A stretch of DNA of 64,000 nucleotides from the NCBI RefSeq assembly GCF_042678385.1, contig NZ_JBHUDY010000001.1, positions 186,001 to 250,000 of the forward strand, in the 5' to 3' direction. Position 1 is the stretch's first letter, and every line of letters begins with the position of its first letter. The stretch is from Sphingomonas_B tabacisoli. Lineage in GTDB: Bacteria > Pseudomonadota > Alphaproteobacteria > Sphingomonadales > Sphingomonadaceae. The notes beneath the pieces are model-generated. The model was not told where the DNA came from. It did not search any database and saw only the letters and a program-made list of their open reading frames with translations. The translations under genes and the position numbers were made by a program. Below, one piece after another: positions 40,765 through 51,784 of the stretch.

Positions 40765-40818
40765 TGTCCTAGGCCCTCGCTATTCGCACCAAGATACGGA
40801 CGCGCGACCCGACCGGTT

Positions 40819-42054
40819 TCAGTATTTTACGATCCGCACCGGCATTTTGCGATAGCCGTGAACGAAGCAGGCGCGCACGCGCACCGGCTCTTCCATCACC
40901 TCGACGCGCATCCTGCGCTTCGCCATTTCCTCGAGCAACACCTGGATCTGCAGCTCGGCGAGACGCGCGCCGACGCAGCGGTGGATGCCGTAACCGAAGG
41001 CGAGGTGCCGACGCGCATTCTCGCGATCGACGATCAGCTTGTCGGCGTTCGGGAACACGCTCTCGTCGCGGTTGGCGGAGATGTACCAGAGCGCGAGCTT
41101 GTCGCCAGCCTTGATCTGCTGGCCTTCCAGCTCGGTATCCTGCGTGGCGGTGCGGCGCATATGCGCGAGCGGGGTCTGCCAGCGGATGATTTCCTGCACC
41201 GCGTTCGGGATCAGGCCGGGATTCTGTTCGAGCTTGGTCCGCTCATCGGCGAACTGGTTGAGGCCGTAGATCGCGCCGGACATCGAGTTACGGGTGGTGT
41301 CGTTGCCGCCGACGATCAGCAGGATCAGGTTCCCGATGAATTCGTGATCGTCCATGTTCGACATGGCTTCGGAATGGATCATCATCGAGATGAGGTCGGG
41401 CGTCGGCTCCTTGTCCACCTTCGCGTCCCAGAGCTTCCTGAAGTAGGTCATGCACTCGAACATGTGGCCGAGCCGTTCCTGCCGGCTGGCCTCGTCATGG
41501 ACGAGCTCGATATCGCCGGCCCAATCGGACCAGAAGGTCAGCTTCCGCCGGTCTTCCCACGGGAAGTCGAACAGGATCGCCAGCATCTGGGTGGTGAGTT
41601 CGATCGACACGCGGTCGACCCAGTCGAACGTCTCGCCCCAGGGCAGCTCATCTAGAATCTCGACCGTGCGGCGGCGGACGTCCTCGCCCATGCGCGCGAT
41701 TTCGCTGGGGCCGAAGGCCGGCGCGACCGTGCGGCGCTGGCCGGTGTGCACCGGCCGGTCGCGGGCGATGAACATCGGCATTTTGTAATCGTCTTCGAAC
41801 CGGTCGGCCAAAGTGATGCCGCCTGCTTCGGACGAGAAAATCTCCGGCAGCGCCTCGACATGGACGATCGGCTTGTAGGATGAGACCGACCAATAGGGGC
41901 CGAACGCTGAGTCCTTGCAGTAATGGACCGGCGCTTCTGCGCGGAGCCGGCGGAACGGCTCCTGCCACTTGTCCTCGACATAGAGGTCGGCGCGGCTGAC
42001 ATCCAACGGGTCGGTGAACTCCTCCGGCCGGGGCTGCGCGAGAGTCGCCATCAT
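40819..42054 (-). CDS. Cytochrome P450
   Basis: A 411-residue soluble bacterial P450. The I-helix motif GGNDTTRNS (residues about 250-258) provides the proton-relay Thr, the K-helix ExxR is EIIR, and the heme loop FGYGIHRCVGARLAE places the axial cysteine at about residue 360. The sequence is similar to the CYP108/CYP153-like hydroxylases of terpenes or alkanes; the substrate cannot be assigned. No ferredoxin gene is adjacent; the FprA-like reductase at 12054 could supply electrons. The start at 42054 has AGGAG four bases upstream. A spurious open frame runs about 940 bases further upstream and was discarded. Confidence 0.92.
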   Translation of the reverse strand: MMATLAQPRPEEFTDPLDVSRADLYVEDKWQEPFRRLRAEAPVHYCKDSAFGPYWSVSSYKPIVHVEALPEIFSSEAGGITLADRFEDDYKMPMFIARDRPVHTGQRRTVAPAFGPSEIARMGEDVRRRTVEILDELPWGETFDWVDRVSIELTTQMLAILFDFPWEDRRKLTFWSDWAGDIELVHDEASRQERLGHMFECMTYFRKLWDAKVDKEPTPDLISMMIHSEAMSNMDDHEFIGNLILLIVGGNDTTRNSMSGAIYGLNQFADERTKLEQNPGLIPNAVQEIIRWQTPLAHMRRTATQDTELEGQQIKAGDKLALWYISANRDESVFPNADKLIVDRENARRHLAFGYGIHRCVGARLAELQIQVLLEEMAKRRMRVEVMEEPVRVRACFVHGYRKMPVRIVKY

Positions 42055-42198
42055 CCGTCTCCTGAATCGGCTCTGTTTGATGCGGAGAGTGCCATTGGCC
42101 GGCCCCGAGGGAAAGAGGGTTTTCACATGCAACTGATTGCCCGGGAACAGGGGGCGAGCACCGGTGTTGTCGCAAGAGAGAAACGAAAGGTCGCGCAA

Positions 42199-42759
42199 AT
42201 GAAACGCCTTACCTTTGCCGCGCTCGCCACCGCCGCCTTGTTGGCGGGTTGCGCGACGCCGACGCCCTATCAACCGCTCGGCGCACCGACGGGCGTGCGC
42301 GGCGGCTTCTCCGAGCAACGGATCGAGCAGAACCGGTTCCGCGTCATGTTCTCGGGCAACCAGTTCACGTCGCGCCAGCGGGTGGAGAACTATCTGCTCT
42401 ACCGCGCCGCCGAGCTGACCGTGCAGCAGGGCTATGACGGTTTTACGATGGTCGACCGGAATACCGACCGCGAGACCAGCGTGCAGACGACGCCGCGGCC
42501 GTTCGGGGCCGGCCCCTGGGGCTATTGGGGGCCGAGCTGGCGCTACTATGGGGGCCGCTTCGGCTGGCGGTCCTGGGATCCGTGGGGCTACGACCCGTTC
42601 TGGGCGGACAGTCTCGACGTGACCACGATCGACCGGTTCGAAGCCTCGGCCGAGATCGTCATGTTCAAGGGGACCCCGCGCAACGCACGCGATTTCGACG
42701 CGCGCGAAGTGATGCGGAATTTGGGGCCCACGATCGAGCCGCCACCGCCGCCGCGTTAA
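42199..42759 (+). CDS. CC0125/CC1285-family lipoprotein
   Basis: A 186-residue lipoprotein. The signal peptide MKRLTFAALATAALLAGC ends with the lipobox LAGC. The mature part has the family block TPYQPLGAPTGVRGGFSEQR, FRVMFSGNQFTSRQRVENYL, LLYRAAELTVQQGYDGF, then a Trp/Gly-rich stretch (WGYWGPSWRYYGGRFGWRSW), and a C-terminal SAEIVMFKGTPRN. It is probably anchored in the outer membrane; no activity is known for the family. Its 3' end overlaps the convergent guanylyltransferase gene by 4 bases. Confidence 0.85.
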   Translation: MKRLTFAALATAALLAGCATPTPYQPLGAPTGVRGGFSEQRIEQNRFRVMFSGNQFTSRQRVENYLLYRAAELTVQQGYDGFTMVDRNTDRETSVQTTPRPFGAGPWGYWGPSWRYYGGRFGWRSWDPWGYDPFWADSLDVTTIDRFEASAEIVMFKGTPRNARDFDAREVMRNLGPTIEPPPPPR

Positions 42760-43814
42760 TCGGTATCCCGCTCCTTCACCGCTTCCAGGAGGCGTTTGAC
42801 CTCCTGGCTGCGGCCGCGGGGAAGGACGAGGACGTGCCTGCCGGTCGCGACCACGATGAGGTCGGAGACGCCTAAGGTCGCGATGGTCGGGCCGTCGCTG
42901 CGGACCAGGCAATTGGAGGTGTCGAGCGCGACCACATCGCCGAGCGCGACCGTGCCGTCTTCGTCGTGCGGGCCGAGCGCGTGCACGGCGTCCCAACTGC
43001 CCACATCCGACCAGTCCATCGAGACTGGAACAATGGCGACGCGGTCCGCCTTTTCCATCACGGCATAGTCGATCGAGTCCGAAGGGCTGTCGGCGAAACG
43101 CCGGGCGTCGGGAAGAATGCGGGCGCCGTCGCGACGAGCGGTCTGAACTGCTTCTTTGACCGGACTGAGGATCTCAGGCGCGTGCTTCGCCAATGCGTCG
43201 AGATAAGCGCCGGCGCGGAACATGAAGATGCCGCCGTTCCAGGCATAGCCGCCGTCGCGGAGCATCCGCTGAGCCTCGACCAGCGGCGGCTTTTCCACGA
43301 AACGCTCGACCTGGTGCACGCCGTCGGAAAGCGGCTCGCCGAGCTTGATATAGCCGAAGCCGGTCTCGGGATGTTCGGGCTCGATCCCGAAGGTGACCAG
43401 CCAGCCGTCGCGGGCGAGCGGCGCCGCCCGAAGCACGGCGTCGAGGAAAGCGTTCACGCGCCAGATGGTGTGATCGCTGGGCATGACAAGCAGCAGCGCG
43501 TCGGGCGCGGCCGCGAGCGCCGCGAGCGCGATCGCAGGCGCGGTATTGCGGCCGGCCGGCTCCAAGACCAGCGCGCCGGGCGCACAATCGACATCGGCAA
43601 GCTGCGCCTCGATGGCTTCGGCATGGGCGAGGTTGGCGACCACGATCGGCGGCGCGAAGCGGGTGTGGTCGCGGGTGCGGAGCGCCGTTTCCTGTAGCAT
43701 GGAGCGGTCGCTGCCGATGCTGAGTAATTGCTTCGGCCTTTCGGGGAGCGACAGCGGCCACAAACGCGTGCCGGAGCCGCCGGAGAGAATGACTGGTGTG
43801 ATCAGATCGGACAT
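42756..43814 (-). CDS. Mannose-1-phosphate guanylyltransferase
   Basis: A 352-residue nucleotidyltransferase that makes GDP-mannose from mannose 1-phosphate and GTP for exopolysaccharide or lipopolysaccharide sugars. The start MSDLITPVILSGGSGTRLWP carries the GGSGTRLWPLS nucleotide loop with PKQ shortly after; LVMPSDHTIW and FVEKP follow, and the end has VVATGRHVLVLPRGRSQEVK. The C-terminal phosphomannose isomerase domain of bifunctional ManC/AlgA is absent. No other sugar-nucleotide gene is adjacent. Confidence 0.92.
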   Translation of the reverse strand: MSDLITPVILSGGSGTRLWPLSLPERPKQLLSIGSDRSMLQETALRTRDHTRFAPPIVVANLAHAEAIEAQLADVDCAPGALVLEPAGRNTAPAIALAALAAAPDALLLVMPSDHTIWRVNAFLDAVLRAAPLARDGWLVTFGIEPEHPETGFGYIKLGEPLSDGVHQVERFVEKPPLVEAQRMLRDGGYAWNGGIFMFRAGAYLDALAKHAPEILSPVKEAVQTARRDGARILPDARRFADSPSDSIDYAVMEKADRVAIVPVSMDWSDVGSWDAVHALGPHDEDGTVALGDVVALDTSNCLVRSDGPTIATLGVSDLIVVATGRHVLVLPRGRSQEVKRLLEAVKERDTD

Positions 43815-43867
43815 GGCGCGGTTTCTAGCGCGTCGGGAGCGATTGGAAAGGCGCGCAGTTCGCCGCT

Positions 43868-44692
43868 ATGCGCAGCGGAATGAGCGACGACATCGCCCGC
43901 ATCGCCGCCGCGTTGGAGCGGATCGCGCCGCCGCCGCCGAAATCCGCCGATCCGCGCACGGCGCCTGCCTATCTGTGGCGCGGCGCCGGGCTGGTCGAGG
44001 CGCATCACTTTGCGCCGCTGCCGCTCGACTTGCTGACCGGGATCGACGCGCAGAAGGCCGTGCTGCTCGACAATGCCAGACGGCTGGCGCGCGGGCATGC
44101 GGCGCACGACGTGCTGCTGTGGGGCGCCAAGGGCACGGGCAAGTCGGCTTCGGTCAAATCCGTGGTTGGCACGGTGCGCGGCGAGGGACTGGACCTGGCG
44201 CTGGTCGATGTCGCGGCCGACCGCCTGGAAACGCTGCCGGCGCTGTTCGCGCAGGTGGAGGGCGCAGGCCGCGCCTTCATCCTGTTCATCGACGATATCG
44301 GCTTCGAGGCGGGCGGACCCGAGACGCGGGCGCTGCGCTCGCTGCTGGAAGGCGGCGCGGAGGCACGGCCGGCCAATGCGCGGCTGCACGTCACGTCCAA
44401 TCGCCGCCACATCGTTGCGCGCGACATCGCCGAGCAGGACAGTGCGATCAATCCGCGCGACGTGGTCGACGACCGGCTAGCGCTCGCGGATCGCTTTGGC
44501 CTGACGCTCGGTTTCCATGCGATGGATCAGGACACGTACCTGGCGATCGTCCAGCGCTATGCCGATGTGCATGGGCTGGCTTTCGATCCAGCGGACGCGG
44601 TGCAATGGGCGACCCAACGCGGCGCGCGCTCCGGCCGGGTCGCCTGGCATTATGTGACGGAGCTGGCGGGGAGGGCGGGGCGGAGGCTCTAA
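43868..44692 (+). CDS. DUF815 AAA+ ATPase
   Basis: A 274-residue P-loop ATPase of the DUF815 family. The Walker A motif LLWGAKGTGKSASVKSVV is at about residues 80-97, Walker B FILFIDDIGFE near 137, and a sensor-like HVTSNRRHIVARD near 175. The family looks like DnaC/IstB-type AAA+ proteins, but its job is not established. The start at 43868 (MRSGMSDD) may be four codons too early; MSDD at 43880 is the alternative. A palindromic repeat follows directly after the stop. Confidence 0.87.
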   Translation: MRSGMSDDIARIAAALERIAPPPPKSADPRTAPAYLWRGAGLVEAHHFAPLPLDLLTGIDAQKAVLLDNARRLARGHAAHDVLLWGAKGTGKSASVKSVVGTVRGEGLDLALVDVAADRLETLPALFAQVEGAGRAFILFIDDIGFEAGGPETRALRSLLEGGAEARPANARLHVTSNRRHIVARDIAEQDSAINPRDVVDDRLALADRFGLTLGFHAMDQDTYLAIVQRYADVHGLAFDPADAVQWATQRGARSGRVAWHYVTELAGRAGRRL

Positions 44693-44694
44693 TT

Positions 44695-44792
44695 CCCCTT
44701 CCGCTTGCGGGAGGGGTTAGGGGAGGGAATGTCATCGCCCTCCGATTTGTCAGGACAAGCCCTCCCCCAGCCCCTCCCGCGAGCGGGAGGGG
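44695..44792. repeat. Paired palindromic repeat (CCCCTCCCGC family)
   Basis: CCCCTTCCGC-N2-GCGGGAGGGG at the left and CCCCTCCCGC-GA-GCGGGAGGGG at the right, with GTTAGGGGAGGG and CCCTCCCCCAGCC tails facing inward, fill the space between the converging DUF815 and hemerythrin genes. Confidence 0.85.
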
Positions 44793-44798
44793 AGAGGC

Positions 44799-45242
44799 TT
44801 ACGCCTTCACCATTTCCTTCTGCGCTTCGAAGGCGTCGCCCATTTCCTTGCGTTCGGAGGTGTCGAAATCTTCCTTCACTTGGGCAAAGATCTCGTCCTC
44901 TTCCTCCTTGATGTGGTGTTCCAGGATTTCCATCATCACTTTGGCTTCGGCCGACCATTCGGGCGACATCGGGTCGGCGCCGGCCTTCAGCTTGGCTAGC
45001 AAAGTGTCGGCGAGCATGTGCTCGGTATAGCCTTCGTGCCCGGCTTCCTCCTCTTCCTCTTCGCCGGTCGCGATCAGGGCGTCATAGACCACTTTTTCCT
45101 CGGCCTTTGAGTGCTTGGTGAGCAGCTCGGCGAACTGGGTGAACAACCGCCTCCGCTCCTCGCCATCCTCGCTCTTGTTCACCGCCTTGATCAGCTTTTT
45201 CAGCTCCATGTGATCGGTGTGCAGCGCCTTCGTGATTTCCAT
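44799..45242 (-). CDS. Hemerythrin-like HHE-domain protein
   Basis: A 147-residue four-helix protein. Metal-ligand candidates are His and Glu in LHTDHMELKK, KHSKAEEKVVYDAL, HEGYTEHML and LEHHIKEEEDEIF, the hemerythrin/HHE pattern for a di-iron site. Such proteins bind oxygen or help with nitrosative and oxidative stress and iron storage. The middle contains an unusual run of six Glu (GEEEEEEAG). It is a single gene, divergent from the DUF885 gene, with 122 bases between starts that show no other feature. Confidence 0.9.
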   Translation of the reverse strand: MEITKALHTDHMELKKLIKAVNKSEDGEERRRLFTQFAELLTKHSKAEEKVVYDALIATGEEEEEEAGHEGYTEHMLADTLLAKLKAGADPMSPEWSAEAKVMMEILEHHIKEEEDEIFAQVKEDFDTSERKEMGDAFEAQKEMVKA

Positions 45243-45364
45243 GCCTGTCCTCCTCGTTCTTGGAGCAGAACGACCGACACCGGGCGCGGTTGCCTGTCGT
45301 TCGTCGAACGGGGCTGGTGAGGCGCGGGCGCGGCGCTAAACGGGCGGCCAAACACATCAAAGGG

Positions 45365-47173
45365 ATGACGATGGATCGCCGCACTTTTCTCACCACTTCG
45401 GGCATTGCCGCAGCCGGCATCGCCTTGGTTCCGGCCGAGTTGTTCGCGCAAGCCGGCGACGCCGCGCTGAACGCGCTGTTCGAGCGCATCTTCCAGGAAG
45501 CGGTGGCGGACTCGCCGGAGCTCGCCACGTCGCTGGGTCTCGACAAGGGGCCGCTTGCAGCGTTGAAAGGCAAGCTCTCGCCTGCCACGGCCGCGGAGCG
45601 CGACCGGCAGGCGCGGCGTATCCAGGGCGCGCTGGCCCAGCTCGACAAGATCGACCGCGCGACCCTGTCGCCGAGCGCGCAGCTCAATCTCGACGTGGTG
45701 CGCTATTCGTTGAACACGCAGCTTGTCGCGCCTGTGAAGTTCGGCATCGATTCGACGCAGCGGCCCTATCCGATCTTTCAGCAGGGTGGCGCCTATTTCA
45801 GCACGCCCGATTTCCTGAACACCGCGCACACGATCCGCACGGTCGAGGATTGCGAAGCCTATCTATCGCGCCTCGAAGCGTTCGCGCGCGTGCTCGACGA
45901 GGAAAGCGAGGACCAGCGGGCGCAGGCTGCGCGCGGCTTCCTGGCCCCGGGCTGGTCGCTCGATCTGACGCTCGTCCAGATGATGAAGCTGCGCGGGCAG
46001 CCCGCCGAGCAGTCGACGATGGTGCAGTCGCTGGTGACCCGCGCCAAGGCGGCGAACATCGCCGGCGACTGGCAGCGCCGTGCGGCTGCGATCGTCTCGG
46101 GCAAGGTCTATCCGGCGCTCGACCGGCAGATCACGCTGATCAAACAGCTCCGCCCGACCACCAAGCCTGGCGACGGCGCATGGCGGCTGCCGCAAGGCGA
46201 TGCGATCTATGCCGCCGCGCTCCGTCAGGCGACGACCACCGACATGCCGCCCGAGCAGGTGCACCAGATGGGGCTCGATCAGGTCGCTGACATCAGCGCG
46301 CAGCTCGACAAGATCCTACAGGCGCAGGGCTATACCAAGGGCAGCGTCGGCGCGCGGCTGGCGCAGCTCAACGTCGCACCGGACCAGCTCTACCCGAACA
46401 CGGACGAAGGCCGCGCGGCGCTGATCGCCAGCCTGAACGCGGGCGTGAAGGACATGTACACGCGGCTGCCGCGCGCGTTCGCGACGCTGCCCGGCCAGCC
46501 GCTCGAGATCCGGCGCGTGCCACCGGAGATTCAGGACGGCGCGTCAAACGGCTATTACAACCGCGCGGCATTGGACGGCTCGCGGCCGGCGATCTACTTC
46601 ATCAACCTGAAGGACGTCGGCGACTGGCCGAAATACTCGCTGCCCGCGCTCACCTATCACGAAGGCGTGCCGGGCCATCACCTGCAGATCAGCATCGCGC
46701 AGGAATCCAAGGATATCCCGACGCTTCGCAAGCTCGGCTTCTTCTCGGCCTATTCGGAAGGCTGGGCGTTGTATGCCGAGCAGCTCGCCAATGAGCTCGA
46801 CGCCTACAAGACGCCGCTGGAGCGCGCTGGTTATCTCCAGTCCTTCCTGTTCCGCGCGGCGCGGCTGGTGGTCGACACCGGCATCCATACGAAGCGCTGG
46901 AGCCGCGAGCAGGCGACCGACTATATGGTCCAGACCACCGGCTTCGCGCGGCCGCGATCGCAGCGCGAAGTGGAGCGCTATTGCACCCAGATGGGCCAGG
47001 CGTGCAGTTACAAGGTCGGCCACATGGCGTGGACCCGCGCGCGCGAGGAAGCGCAGAAAACGCTGGGGCCGAAGTTCGACATCAAGCACTTCCACGAAGT
47101 GCTGAAGGAAGGCGCGATGCCGCTGACGATCTTGGAACAGCGCATTCGGGAGCGGACGAAGGGGATGGTTTGA
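45365..47173 (+). CDS. DUF885-family exported metalloprotein
   Basis: A 602-residue exported protein. The N-terminus MDRRTFLTTSGIAAAGIALV is a Tat signal with its RR pair. The DUF885 body is helical and ends with the zinc-peptidase-like motif YHEGVPGHHLQISIAQE near residue 435 and the downstream SEGWALYAEQLANELD, the usual second part of the site. Members are believed to be peptidases or carboxypeptidases in the periplasm. The start is the first ATG at 45365; MDRR begins two codons later and is also possible. A palindromic repeat follows the stop. Confidence 0.88.
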   Translation: MTMDRRTFLTTSGIAAAGIALVPAELFAQAGDAALNALFERIFQEAVADSPELATSLGLDKGPLAALKGKLSPATAAERDRQARRIQGALAQLDKIDRATLSPSAQLNLDVVRYSLNTQLVAPVKFGIDSTQRPYPIFQQGGAYFSTPDFLNTAHTIRTVEDCEAYLSRLEAFARVLDEESEDQRAQAARGFLAPGWSLDLTLVQMMKLRGQPAEQSTMVQSLVTRAKAANIAGDWQRRAAAIVSGKVYPALDRQITLIKQLRPTTKPGDGAWRLPQGDAIYAAALRQATTTDMPPEQVHQMGLDQVADISAQLDKILQAQGYTKGSVGARLAQLNVAPDQLYPNTDEGRAALIASLNAGVKDMYTRLPRAFATLPGQPLEIRRVPPEIQDGASNGYYNRAALDGSRPAIYFINLKDVGDWPKYSLPALTYHEGVPGHHLQISIAQESKDIPTLRKLGFFSAYSEGWALYAEQLANELDAYKTPLERAGYLQSFLFRAARLVVDTGIHTKRWSREQATDYMVQTTGFARPRSQREVERYCTQMGQACSYKVGHMAWTRAREEAQKTLGPKFDIKHFHEVLKEGAMPLTILEQRIRERTKGMV

Positions 47174-47181
47174 GTTGTTCT

Positions 47182-47282
47182 CCCCTCCCGCTTGCGGGAG
47201 GGGCCGGGGGAGGGCTTGTCCTAAAGCAATGGCGCAGGTGGGAACATTCCCTCCCCTAACCCCTCCCGCAAGCGGGAGGGGG
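47182..47282. repeat. Paired palindromic repeat (CCCCTCCCGC family)
   Basis: CCCCTCCCGC-TT-GCGGGAGGGG at the left and CCCCTCCCGC-AA-GCGGGAGGGG at the right enclose about 55 bases between the converging DUF885 and ABC-F genes, and touch the stop codon of the latter. A second copy of the same family lies only 240 bases away inside the ABC-F gene. Confidence 0.85.
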
Positions 47283-47283
47283 A

Positions 47284-49101
<1,818 letters not shown>

Positions 49102-49195
49102 GGCGGCCAGATAGGGGGCTTCGTTCGCGGCGTCACCCTGAACGGTCCTTAACCTGAACATTCATGGGCTATTCAAAGCGCCTCCCCTAGGCGCT

Positions 49196-49498
49196 ATGCC
49201 CATGATCTTGATGACGCGTATCGTTTCTGTCGCCCTGATGGCGCTTGCGTTGGCCGCGCCGGCTTCGGCGCAGCGGCGCGGCGATCAGTATCAGGCGTAC
49301 CAGGCGCGCCAGTCGGGCCGCGTGCTTTCGTTGCGTGAGATCGAGGACCGTGTCCTCCCGCAGATGCGCGGCTCTACCTATCTGGGGCCGGAATATGATG
49401 GCGGCGTTTACCGGCTGAAGTTCATGCGCGGCGGCGCGGTCACGTGGGTCGATGTCGATGCAAGGACCGGTTCCGTTATCGGCCGTTCGGGCTTTTGA
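49196..49498 (+). CDS. Exported PepSY-domain protein
   Basis: A 100-residue exported protein. The signal peptide is in MTRIVSVALMALALAAPASA (ATGs at 49196, 49202 and 49211 all possible starts), and the mature part is a PepSY domain: SLREIEDRVLPQMRGSTYLG, YRLKFMRGGAVTWVDVDART and GSVIGRSGF. PepSY domains are thought to inhibit peptidases or take part in periplasmic sensing. It lies directly before an OmpR/PhoP-like response regulator and a PhoQ-like kinase, an arrangement in which the small protein often tunes the kinase signal. Confidence 0.85.
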   Translation: MPMILMTRIVSVALMALALAAPASAQRRGDQYQAYQARQSGRVLSLREIEDRVLPQMRGSTYLGPEYDGGVYRLKFMRGGAVTWVDVDARTGSVIGRSGF

Positions 49499-49508
49499 GG
49501 GGATTTGA

Positions 49509-50177
49509 ATGCGCGTTTTGATCGTCGAAGACGAACCCAATCTTGGCGCCCAGCTTCGCAAGACGCTGGAAGGGGCCGGCTATGCCGTCGATCTCGCGAC
49601 CGATGGCGAGGACGGCCACTTCCTGGGTGCGAGCGAGACTTATGACGCGGTCGTGCTCGATCTGGGGCTTCCCGAGATCGACGGCCTGACCGTGCTCGAT
49701 CGCTGGCGGAAGGAAGGGCGGGTGATGCCCGTGCTGGTGCTGACCGCGCGGGATAGCTGGTCGGACAAGGTCGCGGGCCTCGACGCCGGCGCTGACGATT
49801 ATCTCGCCAAGCCGTTCCAGTCCGAAGAGCTGATCGCGCGGTTGCGCGCGCTGATCCGCCGCGCCTCGGGCAATGCCAGTTCCGAGCTGATCGCGGGCGA
49901 CGTTCGCCTCGACACGCGCTCGGGCAAGGTCACGCTCGCCGGCGAGCCGGTGAAGCTGACCGCGCAGGAGTACAAGCTGCTCAGCTACCTGATGCACCAC
50001 AAGGGCAAGGTGGTGAGCCGGACCGAGCTGATCGAACATATTTACGATCAGGATTTCGACCGCGATTCGAACACGATCGAAGTGTTCGTGACGCGCATCC
50101 GCAAGAAGCTCGGCCAGGACGTGATCACCACCATTCGCGGCCTCGGCTACAGCCTCGAAGATCCTAACGCGGCTTGA
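49509..50177 (+). CDS. OmpR/PhoP-family response regulator
   Basis: A 222-residue regulator. The receiver domain at residues about 1-115 has IVEDEPNLG, AVVLDLGLPEIDG with the phosphoacceptor Asp, and DDYLAKPFQSEEL with the conserved Lys. The winged-helix Trans_reg_C domain at about 128-220 has RLDTRSGKVTLAGEPVKLTA, EYKLLSYLMHHKGKVVSRTE and SNTIEVFVTRIRKKLG. It pairs with the kinase at 50293; a palindromic repeat lies between the two genes, which are otherwise 115 bases apart. Confidence 0.95.
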   Translation: MRVLIVEDEPNLGAQLRKTLEGAGYAVDLATDGEDGHFLGASETYDAVVLDLGLPEIDGLTVLDRWRKEGRVMPVLVLTARDSWSDKVAGLDAGADDYLAKPFQSEELIARLRALIRRASGNASSELIAGDVRLDTRSGKVTLAGEPVKLTAQEYKLLSYLMHHKGKVVSRTELIEHIYDQDFDRDSNTIEVFVTRIRKKLGQDVITTIRGLGYSLEDPNAA

Positions 50178-50188
50178 GCCCTATGAGT

Positions 50189-50278
50189 CCGGTTTGGGCT
50201 GAGCTTGTCGAAGCCCTCCCTTTCTTTCGTTCGACGGGCAAAGAGAAGGGAGGCCTTCGACAAGCTCAGGCCGAACGG
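50189..50278. repeat. Palindromic repeat, CTTCGACAAGCTCAG family
   Basis: Left arm CCGGTTTGGGCTGAGCTTGT with CGAAG following, and right arm CCTTCGACAAGCTCAGGCCG ending in AACGG, are reverse complements with a few mismatches. An inner TCCCTTTCT/AGAAGGGA stem extends the hairpin. It separates the response regulator and kinase genes of one probable operon. The copy at 594-681 is the same family. Confidence 0.85.
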
Positions 50279-50292
50279 GGAGGGCGGACAAT

Positions 50293-51663
50293 TTGAGCGA
50301 AGCCGACACCGCCAAACCCAAGAAACGCTCCACCGGCTCGCTCAGCCGGCGGATGATCCTGATTGCCGGGGCGTGGATCACGCTGCTGCTGCTGGGCGGC
50401 GGGCTGGCGCTCGACCGCGTGCTGTCGAATGCCGTCACGCGCAATTTCGACGATTCGCTGAACTATGTGCTGACCGCGATGGTCGCCTCGGCCGAAATCG
50501 GCCCGGGCGGCGAAGTGCTTCTCAACCGCCCGCTTGGGGACCAGCGGTTCCTCGAGCCGAACTCCGGCCTTTATTACCAGATCAGCGGGCCCGATTTCGA
50601 ACCGTTCCGCTCGCGCTCGCTCTGGGACCGCTCGCTGCAGGTCAAGCAGAAGCACAAGGACGTCGAGGTCCACACCTACGACAGCAAGGAATTCGGGGAC
50701 GAGCCGCTGCGCGTCCTGGAGCGCGACGTCATCCTGCCCGGCTCGCCGGTGCGCTGGCGTTTCCAGGTGGCGCAGAGCCGCGAGGCGCTGGACAGCCAGA
50801 TCACCATTCTGCGCCGGACGCTGGTCCGCAGCTTCGCGTTGCTCGGGATTGGCCTGATCGCGCTTGCCGCGCTGCAGACCTATTACGGGCTGCTTCCCTT
50901 GCGGAAAGTGCGCAAGGCGATCGCGCGCATGCGTTCCGGGGTCGCCACGCGCGTCGACGAGCCGCTGCCGAACGAGCTCGCGCCGATGGTCGACGAGCTG
51001 AACGCGCTGATCGAGCATAACGAGACCCAGGCCGAGGAAGCGCGGCGGCACGCGGGCAACCTCGCCCACGCGCTGAAGACGCCGCTGACCGTCATCATGA
51101 ATGCGGCGACGGCCAATGCCGAAGACTTGCCCGACACCGTCTGCCGCGAGGCGACGACGATGCGGCGGCAGGTCGATCACCATCTTGCCCGCGCCCGCGC
51201 CGTCGGCCGGCGTGGACATGCGCACAGCCGTGCGGAAGTGTGGCCGAGCCTGGAAGCGGTGGAGCGGGCAGTCGGCCGGCTCTATCCCGACGTGCGCATC
51301 GACATTGCCGGGCCGAAGGACCTGTCCGTGCGCGTCGAACGGCAGGACCTGGACGAATTGCTCGGCAACCTTATCGAGAATGCGGCCAAATATGGCGGCG
51401 GCAGCGTGTTCGTGACCGTGATGGGAGAGGCAGGCGCGGTCGAGTTCCTGATCGAGGACGACGGTACCGGCATTCCCGAAGAGCAGCGCCAGCACATATT
51501 TGACCGTGGTGCGCGGCTCGACACGTCGAAGCCCGGCACCGGGCTCGGCCTCGCGATCGTGCGCGACGTCGCCGAAATCTATGGCGGCACGGTCTCGCTG
51601 GAAGAGAGCGAAGACCTGGGCGGACTGCTCGTCCGGCTGCGTTTGCCGGCGGCGGTGGACTGA
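50293..51663 (+). CDS. PhoQ-like sensor histidine kinase
   Basis: A 456-residue membrane kinase. One hydrophobic segment at about residues 18-38 (MILIAGAWITLLLLGGGLAL) and a second near 175-195 (FALLGIGLIALAALQTYYG) bound a periplasmic sensor of about 135 residues. A HAMP-like region follows, then the phosphoacceptor in NLAHALKTPLTVIMNAA, an N box LLGNLIENAAKYGGG, G1 DDGTGIPEEQR and G2 GTGLGLAIVRDVAEIYGG. The start is TTG at 50293 with AGGGCGG upstream. The response regulator at 49509 is its obvious partner. Confidence 0.93.
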   Translation: MSEADTAKPKKRSTGSLSRRMILIAGAWITLLLLGGGLALDRVLSNAVTRNFDDSLNYVLTAMVASAEIGPGGEVLLNRPLGDQRFLEPNSGLYYQISGPDFEPFRSRSLWDRSLQVKQKHKDVEVHTYDSKEFGDEPLRVLERDVILPGSPVRWRFQVAQSREALDSQITILRRTLVRSFALLGIGLIALAALQTYYGLLPLRKVRKAIARMRSGVATRVDEPLPNELAPMVDELNALIEHNETQAEEARRHAGNLAHALKTPLTVIMNAATANAEDLPDTVCREATTMRRQVDHHLARARAVGRRGHAHSRAEVWPSLEAVERAVGRLYPDVRIDIAGPKDLSVRVERQDLDELLGNLIENAAKYGGGSVFVTVMGEAGAVEFLIEDDGTGIPEEQRQHIFDRGARLDTSKPGTGLGLAIVRDVAEIYGGTVSLEESEDLGGLLVRLRLPAAVD

Positions 51664-51784
51664 CCGGTCCAGCGCTGATCGACAAACGGCAGACACGCGC
51701 CGACGAGTGTCGGCCCTTCGCATTGCGGTGCGGCTCTAAACCGTTAACCTCTCACATCTTTTTTGCGAGTCGGGGACTGTACAC

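Noticed and set aside
42055..42996. Upstream extension of the cytochrome P450 frame
   Set aside because: It overlaps the lipoprotein and guanylyltransferase genes and encodes no recognisable domain; the P450 has its own ribosome site at 42054.
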